Assembly (NCBI GenBank): GCA_030272585.1
Contig: BSYQ01000013.1
Location: 1,364,001 to 1,428,000, forward strand
Direction of reading: 5' to 3'
Length of the DNA: 64,000 nucleotides
From: Bryopsis sp. KO-2023
Lineage: Eukaryota > Chlorophyta > Ulvophyceae > Bryopsidales > Bryopsidaceae
In this document: one piece after another, positions 23,658 through 36,800 of the stretch
Position numbering within the stretch: the stretch's first letter is position 1
How the letters are laid out: every line of letters starts with the position of its first letter
Translations under genes and position numbers: made by a program
The notes under the pieces: model-generated
Databases searched by the model: none
Seen by the model: the letters and a program-made list of their open reading frames with translations, nothing else
What the model was told of the DNA's origin: nothing

Positions 23658-24861
23658 GCATTCTTTTTTTTAACTTTAAAAATTTGGCTCCCCACCCCAA
23701 AAAAAAAAGAAAAATAGACAAAATCATAGACATATGCACTTCTAAAATTTCAAGGATTTACCAAATCCCCCTCACCTCCCCTTCCAAAAAAAAAAGAAAA
23801 AAAAGAAAAAACATTTCCCCCATGACAAAGAAAGAAAAGGCTAGTACAGGTGGATGCATCTAGTAATCACAGGTGGATTTTTTTTTTCGTTTGGATTTTT
23901 TTTTTCCTCCTTCAGGCTTTGTTTTTGGTGGTTTCTGTTATATCGCACATGGACTTTGTTCGTTTTCCCCCCACAGCTTTTTGTGGTTTTTTGGGTCAGT
24001 GTCAAAATCAGCATGTGTATCAAACGCAGGGTAATTTGGTAAAGAGGGATTTGTAAAAATTGTTCGTATGTTCTTTTCTTTTCTTTTCTTTCCTTTTTTT
24101 TTGTTTTTTCAACGATTATAGGGTTCATCTCTTATTCGGGCAAAGCTGTCTTTTACTCCTTTTACACCATACTTATTTTTTTCTTGGGTGTAAATTAAGA
24201 AAACGTTTGATTCAAATATCATTCTCACCTCCTCAGTTCTCCTCATTAACTTTTGTTTCAGCTGAACGGATTTGGGCAGCTTCTGTCTTCCCTCCCAGAG
24301 TTTTTCCAATAAGAAAAACTGAACCACAGCCCAAAATCCACCCACCCGAACTCCCTCCCCCCCCACGCAGCTTGTTGACTCATATTGACACGGTCGCAGC
24401 TTCCCATCTTCGCTTGTGCCTTTCTCCTGACCACCGGAACGGTGAATTGAACCGTACCTGACAGCGCACTACCCAAACTTGAACCCCATATGTCAGGAGG
24501 GGCGTAACATTTCCCGCGGTTCGCTTTTTTCCCAAGGGGTCTGCCCGAATTTATCTCGGCAATCGACACCGATCGGATTGAGTGCCGAAACCCCATGAAT
24601 GGTTCCCCCTTTTAATGCGCTAATTCGTGCACTCATTCAACCCCCCCTCGTGAAAAATGAGTCACCAGGAAATCAAACCAGAAATGTACAAACATGAAAA
24701 TGACGACTCCATCCATTGGTCATTTTTGATCACCACCCACAAGCGCTCTATAGTCAACCATCCACCCTACTCTCTTCATTCTGTCAACCGAAAGGCTTCT
24801 AATTCGTTGAGTTTCCTGCCTTCCACCATCGCGCATGTGCTGAGCACCAGCCCCAGCTCCG
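23658..24861. other. Intergenic region eIF2A / dynein
   Basis: AT-rich first half with poly(A) runs and a TTTTC run near 24070-24095, then a GC-richer half leading to the dynein start. A weak tRNA-like stretch on the minus strand near 24440-24500 (see rejected items) is the only other structure noticed. Confidence 0.45.
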
Positions 24862-27800
24862 ATGGCAGATGACGACCACGAGTTCAGGCCTCCGCTGCCA
24901 GAATCGACTGTTTGGTTGCCCGGTTCTTCGATACCGGCCCCTGGCCTCCCCTCACAAAGTCAGTCGAAGACGAGATTGGCGACGCACGGCTCGAGACTGA
25001 CGCAGAGCGTGCATCTGTTCGACATCAACTCGTTGCCTTATGTTGAGTCTTTGGGATTGACTTCACAAACAAAGCGACGGAAGGTAAGCATGGAAACGCT
25101 GCACGATCTCGGAGCGAGTCGATCGAAAAAAACTGGCCGATTCCTCTCTTCGTAAAGAATGGAACGGTTGTGGAGGCGGTGCCGCCGTCTGCGCGCGGAT
25201 ACGGCTCGAACCGCAATCTTGCTAGTACTTTCCGTGCAACACAGCCAATTTTCTTTGATTGGGAAAGAAAACCAAGAAACCTGTGCCCTTCGTGCTTAGA
25301 GCTCCACGATTCCAAAACTGCCGAGCATAGGCGGCCCACAGAGCACCACAACATCGTTGGGGGAAATACCTGCGAAGAGGAGACGGTCCTGTGCCGACGA
25401 TTCGCACGTTTCTTGGAACGATGTGGAGGATTTCGACATGCAAGAGAACATCCCTGTCGATGAGGAGGAACAAGCGAGCGCTGCAGGCAGCGATATTGTG
25501 GCCAACGTCAAGACGGGGGACGACATCATCGAGTTCTATGGAAATTACGGGCAGGACAGCCCCGTCAAGTTTTTCTACTGCAACAGGTGAAACGATATGA
25601 AGATGTTGGCGGCGTTTGTTCCAGGTTTACACACACACACGCACACAAACAAACACTTGAGGAAAAAATCGGCGAGGGGCCATTCGACAGGAGGTGGAAA
25701 TAAGTGGCAGTGGATAACCATTTGATTCTGTGGTGAATTTAGGGCGAACACGGGGGTTCATTTTAGGCCATACGATTTGGTGGTGGTGCCAAGAGAGAAG
25801 ATAGATCATGAGTACTACACGATTTCAGCAACAGGGGTTATGAGGATCAAGAAGGGGGTCCAGGCCGAGTTTACACCATTGTCGGAATTCGTCAGGCAGA
25901 AGACAATGTTCAACCTGCTCACATGCATCCGCTTTTTCAAGCATTACCTTGTGGGGAAGTTTTTTCGGCGTTGGCACAAGGCAAGGGAATTTTTCACACT
26001 GCAAGCAAAGATCGCGCAAGGATATCGAATGAACGAAAAGTATTGGGGAGGGCTCGAAACGGAAACAAGAGCTCCTTGTTCGACTGAAGTCCATTCACAA
26101 ACTGGAGAAGGGAATTGTAGACAGGATTGTGAACTCCACAGGGTGCTGTATTCGATCAAAAAGTGACGCGGAATTTTTGTTTTCTGGCAGGGGGTGCGAA
26201 GGAAGAACTTCATGAGGATTCGCAATCAGATCGTTGAAAAGCTGTTTCTAGCGAAGCCGACGTTCTGTCCCTATGTCATGGAAATATACAGCTATGTCCA
26301 TGAGCTCCGCAGCGTGAGCATGGCATGGGCGAACCCAAACCATCTGTATCAGCTAGACGAGTACGCTGAGCTTCAAGTCGCCACTCGAGAGCAAAAAGCC
26401 AAGCCTGCCCTGGAAACGGTCATCGAGAAGGTCCAGCAGGTGCGGCTAGAGGTTGCTTTTCTCATATCGACGGTGGCTGTGGCATTCATTCAAAGAAAGA
26501 AAGTGGTGAACATGCAGAGCGTTTGATATCTCGACTCCGAAAGTGAGCTTCGTTGGGAATGGGACCACAGGTTGTGGAGCGGCTATGTCGTGAAGTTCAA
26601 AAGCAGGCGCGGCTTTATCAAGAGTCGATACGAGACGTGTCTGAGCTCGTCGACACGACAGGGGTTGAGTTGTTTCAAGGCCGGAGCAGTGGAAAGAACA
26701 GAAGCATGATTGCGATACGTAAGGAAAAGATTGAGAGGGCCAAGACGTACTGGAGAGTGATGGAAGAGGAGAGAATGCTGGGGTCATTTATCAGGCTGGT
26801 AGATTATCTCTTTGTGGAAGGTAGGCACCTCACATTCCAACGACCGTTCGTGTGAACTTGGGAGGGAAGATCAAAACCTTGGGCGTTCCGCTTTTTTTTT
26901 CGCTGAGGCGTGCTTGTTTGTTTGTTTTCTCAGGAGTGATGGCTCGTGCAATAGAAACTGTGTCAGATCTCCTCCAGCTGTTGTCCGGCACCATAACACA
27001 AGCGGACAAGCTGTCAAAGGGGGTGTTTCTGACGACCATCAGTTTCACTGATGAGGACATAGCCTTCCTTCCGGACAAAGACGCCATTGTGGATGTTCTG
27101 AACAACAACACCATCGAGGGGTTGATCAATGTGGCTCAGCAGGTGCCGTTCAATTCTCAACGCCTCCTTGTTCGTTCTTTCGGTTCAAGTACTGTGTGGG
27201 GTCCGTATTTGAATTGCGTTCGACTTGGGTATGTGGATAGGCCCCCAGGATCCTGTTCATGCGAGCGTTTGCGCAGTACTTTGAGGGGAAACCTTCAGGC
27301 CTGAACCCCGTGAATATTATTCGAAGCACACCAAATTTTATCGATCTGAGAGAGAAGATAGATGCGACAGTCATCAGCGACTTCGCGTCTGCACAAGAGT
27401 ACGCCAAGGTACCAGCAGGTTTCCCCCTCTGTTTCTGCATATACCAGGAAGTTAGTGATGTTTGGGGCTGGGGTTAGCTGGGGGCTAATTGCTTGTCGTT
27501 TTCAGATGTTTGAAGACTATCGAAAGATCTATGTTTTTGGACGAGACTGGAATTTCGATGAATACGGTGGAAAGAAAAAGCTGACCATTCGAGAGATCCG
27601 TCGAGACATGCACAAGCAGAGGGAATGGAGGAATGACCTCGAAAAAATGAAAATATCGCAGGTATCCCTCGGACAAGTTCCCTGTTTGATAAATTGAAAT
27701 GTAAGTTCAGTGGAGATGAGACTGTTTGGGTGTTGGGAAAATGGATCTTAGGTGGTTGGCAGCTTGTACGTGGAATCGAAGAGTCTTCGAAACACGCTGA

Positions 27801-30800
27801 TGCCTGTCACTCAAAACACATTGGAGAACATCAAGGGGCTGCTGCTTGGAATGGCGCGTGATTCATGCATAGCAGTTCTGCAGGACCTCACAGAAAGGGT
27901 TGCACTCCTTCAGGATCGGCCAGTTGTTCTTGACGACTTTATGACATATCAGGTTTGCATTCAACAATTCTTGTTCTTGCTGACTCATCGACTTTAACAT
28001 TTTTCCTCATTCTGCAATGATTTACTGCTGCTGCAGGTCATGCACAAGTCGCAGGTCGACCAAAAAAAGACTGTCATGCAGCAAGGCGGCCAGGTGGACG
28101 ATATGTATGAGATGCTGGCCATCTATGAGCAGAAAGTTCCCACAGCTGATCAGGTGAAGCACGACGACCTGAAGGAGGCACTCGCTAAGTTCATCGAGGA
28201 GCTGCGTCTCGGCAAGGAATTCCTGGCGGACCACAAGGTGACTCAAATCGACACGCTGCAGACCGAGATCAATGATGTTAACGAGGAGCTGATGGGGACG
28301 CTCAGGGCTCTCCACACAGGTAGCGACAGCCCCACCACCGTCCCTTACCCCAAATTCCACTTCATGAAAAGCGAAGAACTAAAGAAGCACCACCACATAA
28401 CTCAAAAACGTTGATCCTGAGCCAATACGTAGTGTTTTGAGAGAGCTCTTCGACTTTCAGGTGTATTTGTTGATCCTGAAAGCAGCCCAGGAGATGTGGT
28501 TCAAGAACTGGAATCTATTCTTCAAAAGGTCGAAGGTATTCGGTCGCTTACCGAAACTTACAAGGATTACCAGCAGGTGACTGCAAGTAGCAAATTTGCC
28601 GTTGAAATCTATAAAAACACGGCTTATTCGCATTCATTTCTGTTAGACCCTATTTCCCAGGACGTTTTTATATCTTCTGTTCAACCCATGTGTTTTGCAG
28701 CTTTTTGACATGAACCCAGATGATTTCTCGAACCTGGCCATGACTGATACGGAAGCTCAAGCCAGGTATGATGTATGGAAATCCCTCAACGATTTCATAA
28801 ACAAGAGCACAGACTGGACTCAAGGCCCCATTTTGAACGAGGATGGTGAAGTGCGGCTGGACATTGAAGTTGTTCGTAAAGAGGTGGATGAGTACAATGC
28901 AAAGGCGTACAAGATGGGAAAAGCCAACAAAGAGGTGGGAACACTTGACAGAGTATGAAGCTTGACTCAATCTGGGTTCCTTTTTTAACTCATGAGGGTT
29001 ATATGGGGCTGTAGGATCGAGTTATCTTCCGCTTAAAGGACAAAATCGATGAGTTCAAGGATGTTCTCCCCGTTGTCGAAGAATTGAGCAATCCAGCTTT
29101 GAAAACTCGTCACTGGGCTGAGATCTTCTCCATCGTTGGAGCTGACATTCCGCGTTTTGAAGATGAAAGCGGTGGTTTTGAAGCCTTCAGCGTGAAAGAC
29201 CTTTTGGATTGCGGTATCTTGGACAAGCTGGAGAGTGTCCAGGTCGTGAGTACGAATGCAAGCAAAGAGTACTCTCTGGAAAAAGCTTTGGAAAAAATGA
29301 AGGGAGACTGGGATGGGGTCGAGTTTCGGGTGGTGGAGTACAAGGACACTGGAACTTTTATCATCGGAGGAACTGATGAGATTCAGGTGAGCCCCAATGT
29401 CAGGCTACCGAGGAGATGTGATTTGCGTGTACACTCAAAAATGGTTTGTAGAGTTAATGGCATTGTGCATGGCTCAGGCTCTCCTGGATGACCAAATCGT
29501 GAAAATTCAGTCGATGTGCGCATCTCCTTTCATTGCACCACTGGCGCGAGAAGCAGGCGAATGGGACGATATTTTGAATACTCTTCAGGATATGCTGGAT
29601 AACTGGATGCAATGCCAGGCAACCTGGCAATATCTCGAACCCATTTTTAGCAGCCCAGATATTATGAAGCAAATGCCAGAGGAAGGAGAAAAGTTCCTCC
29701 AGGTTAGCTCCTGATGTGTATCTCCCACTTTCAATTTGTACACGTCGTCCCTTTCATTTCGCCTTACCATGTTAATCCTTTTCTAAGACGAACTGAAGCA
29801 TTCCAGAAAAAGAGTGTTTGTCCCAACTGAGTTATGTCAAGTCTAAGCCAGAAGAATGCAATAGCTTACACTGTTCGTGTGAGCTTTCGCACTGCCTGTG
29901 CAGTGGTTACGGGTTGATCCTATGTACAGCTACACTTTTTCAGGTCGATCAATTATGGCGCGAAATGATGGAAAGTACCCACGAGACTCCCTCCTGCCTG
30001 GTGATTGCGCGGGACAAAGAAAGACTGGCAAACCTGGAAGAGAACAACAGACTTCTAGATGAAATTCAAAAGGTTTGCACCGCAATTAGTTTGTCCTGTC
30101 TTTTTTCCTCCTTTTTCTTGAGAGCAATTTCTTTTCCGGATGTACCTAATGGCATTAAGCTTTCCTTTGTTGTCATTAGGGTCTTGCGGCTTATCTGGAA
30201 GTGAAGAGAATCGCTTTTCCTCGATTCTTTTTCCTTTCTAACGATGAGATGTTGGAAATCCTGTCAGAAACCAAAGACCCGAGCAGGGTGCAGCCTCATT
30301 TGAAGAAGTGCTTCGAAGCGATTGACAAACTCAGATTTGAGCCGAACACGGATATTACTGGAATGATCTCTGCAGAAGGAGAGCTGGTGCCACTGAAAAC
30401 AACAATCAAGCCTAAAGATGCGAACGGGGCTGTTGAAAAGTGGCTTGTACAAGTAAGTGAAGGTCCTCCACGGAGTAATGCATCTTAGATGTGCATGTCT
30501 GATGAAAACTTGCCATCACGGCTGTTGTTATTGTCGTTTATGAACATTTTCTTGTCCCCTTGACTTTGTTCTTGCTTTGGGGTTGAAAAGGTGGAAGCTG
30601 GTATGGTTGAGTCGATACGAGAGGTCTGCAGCTTGGGAGTAGAGTCCTACCCACAAAAGCCCCGCTGCGAATGGGTTCTGGAATGGCCTGGTCAGGTTGT
30701 GCTTGTCGTCACTGCAATATACTGGACAATGGATGTGGAGAATGGCATCCGATCTGGGCGTGCGGGGGCTCTAAAGGAAGTTAGTGAAGACTGTACTTCC

Positions 30801-33800
30801 CAGCTTTCTGACATTGTGGGTCTGGTGCGCGGAGACTTGAGCAAGCTGAACCGAATGACTTTGAGCGCTCTGGTGGTGATGGACGTCCACGCTCGAGACG
30901 TCGTGGCATCTCTTGCAGAAGAAGGAATCGAGGGGGAGCTCAATCACTTCTCATGGGCTTGCCAACTGCGGAGCTACTGGCAGGTGAACATTGAAACGAG
31001 TGTTTTATGAACTCGAAGCAAACTTTCTGGCAGGGCCACACCTCAATTGTGTTATGCTCATTGAATCAGTGCATGGACCCCGATGAATCGGATGAGCTGT
31101 CCATTCCACTTTGTATGATGAACTCAAGAGTGGAGTATGGATACGAGTATCTTGGGAATTCATCCAGGCTGGTGGTGACCCCACTCACAGATCGTTGTTA
31201 TCGGACACTCATGGGTGCGATCCATCTCAACCTTGGTGGAGCTCCAGAAGGGTAAGAACTGGGATGGAAAGGTCAAAAATCTCAAAACATTCACAAGAGA
31301 AAACAAAAGCACGTTCCAACACACTCATGATTGCTTTTTTTCTCCCCCAGGCCCGCTGGAACGGGAAAGACAGAAACGACGAAGGATCTTGCCAAGGCAT
31401 TGGCGCGTCAGTGCGTCGTGTTCAACTGTTCAGACACTCTGGACTACTTGACAATGGCGAAGTTCTTCAAAGGACTTATCTCTTCTGGAGCCTGGGCTTG
31501 TTTCGATGAGTTCAACAGAATAGATCTTGAGGTTGGACCATCGATGTCTTGGCTGCCTCACTGTGTTTGGAGTTTAGTTCAAGACGTGGACGGTTTTTTC
31601 ACTTTTCATGTTTTGCTTTCTCGCACCAGGTGCTGTCTGTCGTGGCGCAACAAGTCCTCGAGCTACAGCTTGCAGTGAAGAATAAGCTCAAGACAGTCGT
31701 GTTCGAGGGCTCGGAGCTACCAGTGCGACCCAGCTGCAACGCTTTCATCACGATGAATCCTGGGTACGCTGGTCGTTCGGAGCTGCCAGACAACCTTAAG
31801 GCGTTGTTCAGAACTGTGGCGATGATGGTTCCTGACTATGCTCTTATCGCGGAGATCATTCTCTATTCCAACGGATATCTGAAGGTATGATCTCGTGGGA
31901 AGAGCTTCCTTTTGTGCTGCTCGTTGGAGGCTGCAGCAGTCAAAGTGTCTGTGCCGCATTGCAGGCGAGGGACTGCGCTCGGAAAATCGTAGCCACGTAC
32001 AAACTCTGCTCTGAGCAGCTTTCGAGTCAAGATCATTACGACTATGGAATGCGAGCCGTGGTCGCCGTCCTTCGAGCAGCCGGAAACATGAAGAGGAAGT
32101 ACGTCGATGGCGACGAATTTGTCCTGACGCTGCGATCGATCATAGACGTGAACTTGTGCAAGTTCCTTAGCCATGATGTTCCCCTCTTCAACGCCATCGT
32201 TTCTGATCTTTTCCCTGGAGTCGAAATGCCAGAAGCGGACAATAACCAGTTGGTGCAAGCCATGAACAACCAGTGCGCCCTGCACAACTTGCAAGCAACG
32301 GACTATTTTATTATGAAGGTGCGCAGCATGAAAAATACCTCCCAAAAAGAATATATATTTTTTGGGGGACTTCGAGGGATGATAAGCGAGAAGATAAGCT
32401 TTTCACAATTGTGTGGCTGGGTGCAGACGATACAACTCTACGAGATGATCATTGTCCGCCACGGCCTCATGCTTGTCGGCCAGCCGTTCTCTGGCAAGTC
32501 GAGCTCTATCAAGGTGCTGTCGGGAGCTCTGACTGAATTGTGCGAGCAAGGAGTGAAAGGCGTCCTTTTCGACAAGGTCCAAACGCGTATTCTGAACCCC
32601 AAGTCTGTCACAATGGGACAACTATACGGCGAAACAGACAAGGCTACCCAGGAGTGGAAGGATGGGGTATTGGCAGTTACTTTCAGGCAGCTGGCATCAG
32701 ACCCTTCTCCTGACAGGAAACTGTGCGTGCTCGACGGTCCTGTGGATGCCATCTGGATTGAAAACATGAACACTGTTCTGGACGACAACAAGAAGCTCTG
32801 TTTGCCCAACTCTGAGATCATACAGATGTCAGCAACAATGTCAATGATATTTGAAGTCGGGGATTTGGCTGTTGCTTCACCGGCCACAGTCTCCAGGTAC
32901 TTCCAGCGACAGTCCATCAATCGCCATAAGTGCATTTCACGCCCAGTTTGTTTCAATGCGAGTCAATCAACAAGTCGCACTTTTCTTTCGATACAGATGC
33001 GGTATGGTGTACCTGGAGCCTCACCAGCTCGGGTGGAGGCCCTTGCTGACATCGTGGATGAACACACTGCCAGAATCGATTTTGGGACAGAGTCTAGTCG
33101 ATCGAATTGGCCAGCTCTTCGGCTGGCTTCTTCCATGCTGTTTGAGGTTTTTGAGAAAGGAGACCAAAGAAGTTTCTCCAACCGAAGATATTAACGTTGC
33201 ACGAACAGCCATGAACACGATCGTTTCCCTTTTGGATGAGTTCCAGCCGTCAGAGGAGGAGGATGCACCTAAACCAGCCGGTATACTTGCCCCACCCCAA
33301 GATTAATCATAAAAAATGGAGCAAAGCGAACCTGGTGTAACGGACGAGTTCGTCGAGCTGGGCTATCCCACCATCCGCTTTTTCTGACACAGTCTGGACT
33401 GATATTCCTTTTCCTCCTTCCAGGTGCAAATTTCCCCAACGATAAGAAGCTGTTGTGGATAGACAGCATCTTCCTTTTTTCGTTCGTATGGTCAGTTGGA
33501 TGCACCACTGACGATCAAGGCAGAAAGAAATTCAACAATTTTTTCAGAGAACTTGCTGGAGGAAAGCTCATTCCGGGGTATGAAGAAGTAATAGGAGAAC
33601 CCGTTGGATTCTCTTGCCCACTCATGCCTGACACGCAGGAAACCACGGTGTACGACTATGTCTTCAACAAGGAAACGTCGACTTGGCAGCTGTGGACGGA
33701 CACGCTCACCGACATGGATATTCCTGCTGGGGCACAATTTTCTGATATTATTGTGCCGACCAAGGACTCGGCCAGGTAAAAGAAAACGATATTTCAATGT

Positions 33801-36800
33801 TGTTGGCACCTGTTGGCTTGAGTATTTCATTCTCTGCAGCGACGATTTTTTTGTGATGGCCCAGGTACACATATCTCCTTGACCTTGCCATCCAGCATAA
33901 TCAGCCCCTTCTGATGGTGGGACCGACCGGGACAGGAAAGTCGGTGTACATCATGCGGCACCTTGTGGAAGGCCTCGCCAAAGAGTCATGGAGCCCAGTT
34001 TTCATAACTTTCTCCGCCAGAACGTCTGGGAATATGACGCAGGATCAAGTTGATGGCAGACTGGACAAACGCCGTAAGGGAATGTTCGGGCCCCCGGTTG
34101 GTAAAAAGTGCGTGATTTTCGTTGATGATATCAACATGCCAGCCAAGGAGACATACGGCGCACAGCCGCCAATCGAACTGTTGCGTCAGTTCATGGACTA
34201 CTCAGGGTGGTATGGCCGCGACAATACATTCCACCAGCTTGTGGACGTGCAGTTTATCGCCGCAATGGGACCTCCAGGAGGGGGGCGGACATTCATCACG
34301 AACCGATATTTGAGGCACTTTAACACACTCGCTCTTGCACAGGTAATAAGATCTACTTGAAGTCCTAGGGCAATAATGCCCCGACTCCCCTTCCTGTTTC
34401 ATGGGTGAAAGTTTTACTGTTGGACACTCTCGCAGGTGTCAGATGACACCCTGAAAAACATATTCCAGAAGATTCTCGATTGGCATTTGAGCTCCGGTGG
34501 CTTCCCTGACGCCATCAAGAAACTTTCTCTCCTTCTTGTCGACGCCACTTTGGAAATCTACACCCAATCCATGCGCAAGCTTTTGCCAACCCCAGCAAAA
34601 TCGCACTACGTTTTCAACTTGCGTGATTTCGCAAGAGTGATTCAAGGAATGATGATGATGGATGCAAGCGTGTTGCCGAAAGAGCCCAAGGAGGCCACGA
34701 ACATGTACAATAGACTGTGGGTGCATGAAGTCTTAAGAGTATTCTATGACAGACTCGTCGAAAACAAGGACAGGAGCTGCTTGCTTGAGGAGGTAACCCA
34801 TTGGATCTGATGCAACCATTCTCGAGCCTGAGTTCTTTAAGCACAAGATGTTTATTTTTTTTTCACTGCTTTTCAGATCAGAACGACAGTCAAGAATCAC
34901 TTTGGTGGGGATTTCGACGAGCTTATGGGCGGCGTTGCTTCAACGCCAGGAAAATCGATCACTCCAGATGACATGCGAAGCTGCTTTTTCGGAGACTACA
35001 TGGATTCGGAGGCTGAACCACCTGAGAGGAAGTACACTGAAGTGAACACGATCGAAGAGCTCCTGGGCGTCATGGAGCAATACCTCATAGATCACAACGC
35101 GATGAGCAAGCGACCCATGAACCTGGCGATGTTCCTCTTCGCTGTGGAACATGTTTCGAGGATCTGTCGTGTTTTAAAGCAGCCTGGCGGCCATGCTTTG
35201 CTCGTGGGAGTTGGCGGTAGTGGGCGTCAAAGTCTGGCTCGTCTCGCTGCGTTTATATGCGGAATGGAAGTCTTTCAGGTCCGCTTCTTGTATCATTTTC
35301 TCGCTGGGGATAACAGCGAGGGGCTTAGAGGTGTAACGACCTGGAATTGGAATTCGTGTGCAGGTGGAGATATCAAAGAGCTACGGGAAAACAGAATGGA
35401 GAGAAGACTTGAAAAGTATACTGAAGAAAGCTGGCGGAGAGATGCAATCCACGGTTTTCTTGTTCTCCGACACACAGATCAAAGACGAGGCTTTCATGGA
35501 GGACATCAACAACGTATTGAATGCAGGAGAAGTCCCGAACATGTTCCCATCAGATGAGAAAATGCAGGCGAGCACCAATCACACACTTTTTGTTGTTGCT
35601 CCTCTTTGTGAACCTTTCTGAAAAACCTTTATTCGCTCTGACCAGATTTTGGAGCTCGTCCGACCTGAAGCATCTAAGAAAGGGTTGGAAACGACAGTTG
35701 AACTGTGGGGATACTTCGTTTCGATGTGCAAACAAAAGTTGCATGTCGTGCTGTGTATGTCCCCGATTGGTGAAGCTTTTCGTGAAAGACTACGCCAAAA
35801 TCCGTCGATTGTGAACTGTTGCACCATCGACTGGTTCACGAAGTGGCCTGCAGATGCTTTGGAGGCGTTCGCTTACAAATTCCTCAAAGAAATGGATCTA
35901 GATGATAACCTCAGAAAGAGCCTGGTGGCTTGCTGTCAATCCTTCCACCAAAAGGTATTTATCCCTCTTCTCAGAAGTTTGAGGCGCACCAGTCCAAAGT
36001 CAGACCCCACTTGACAGCAATATGGAGGGTGTACGAGTGCGAGTTTTGGAATGATTGTGGCAATAACAGGTTCAAGATATGTCTGAAGAGTACCTCGCAG
36101 ACTTGGGACGGCACAACTATGTCACTCCCACCTCATATCTCGAGCTAATATCAATGTTCCAGACGTTGCTCCAGTCATCCCGAGCAGACAATATGAAGCT
36201 GAAAAATCGGTACCTGGTTGGTCTAGAGAAACTGGACAGCAGTGCACAGCAGGTGTGTGTGGGGGGGTTGTTTTGGAGTCTAAGGCTATCTCACTGTTTG
36301 CGACATCAATAATTTAGAACCTTGAGTGTGTGTCGGACATTTTTATAGGTTGCGGGCATGCAAAAAGAACTCCAAGCGCTCCAACCGCAACTCGTCAAAA
36401 CGGTGGCCGAAGTCGAGGCGCTCATGGTGAAAATTGAAACGGAAAAAAGAGAGGTTGTCGAGCCAAAGGCGGCAATCGTGAAAGTTGATGAAGCGAAAGC
36501 ATCCGAGAAGGCTGCAGAGGCAAAAGCTATCAAGGACGAGTGCGAAGCGGAGCTCGCTGAAGCCATCCCAATTCTGAACGAAGCCTTGTCAGCCCTCGAT
36601 ACAATTAAAGAAGCAGACATCACTTACATCAAGAAGCTGGGTAATCCTCCAGGGGCGATCAAGCTGGTGCTCGAGGCCGTTTGTGTAATTCTGGATGCAA
36701 AACCTGCAAAAATCAAGGATGATTCCGGCAAGACTGTACCTGACTACTGGAAGCCGTCTGTTGGCCTCATGAACGAAAAGGATTTCCTTCAGAAGCTTAA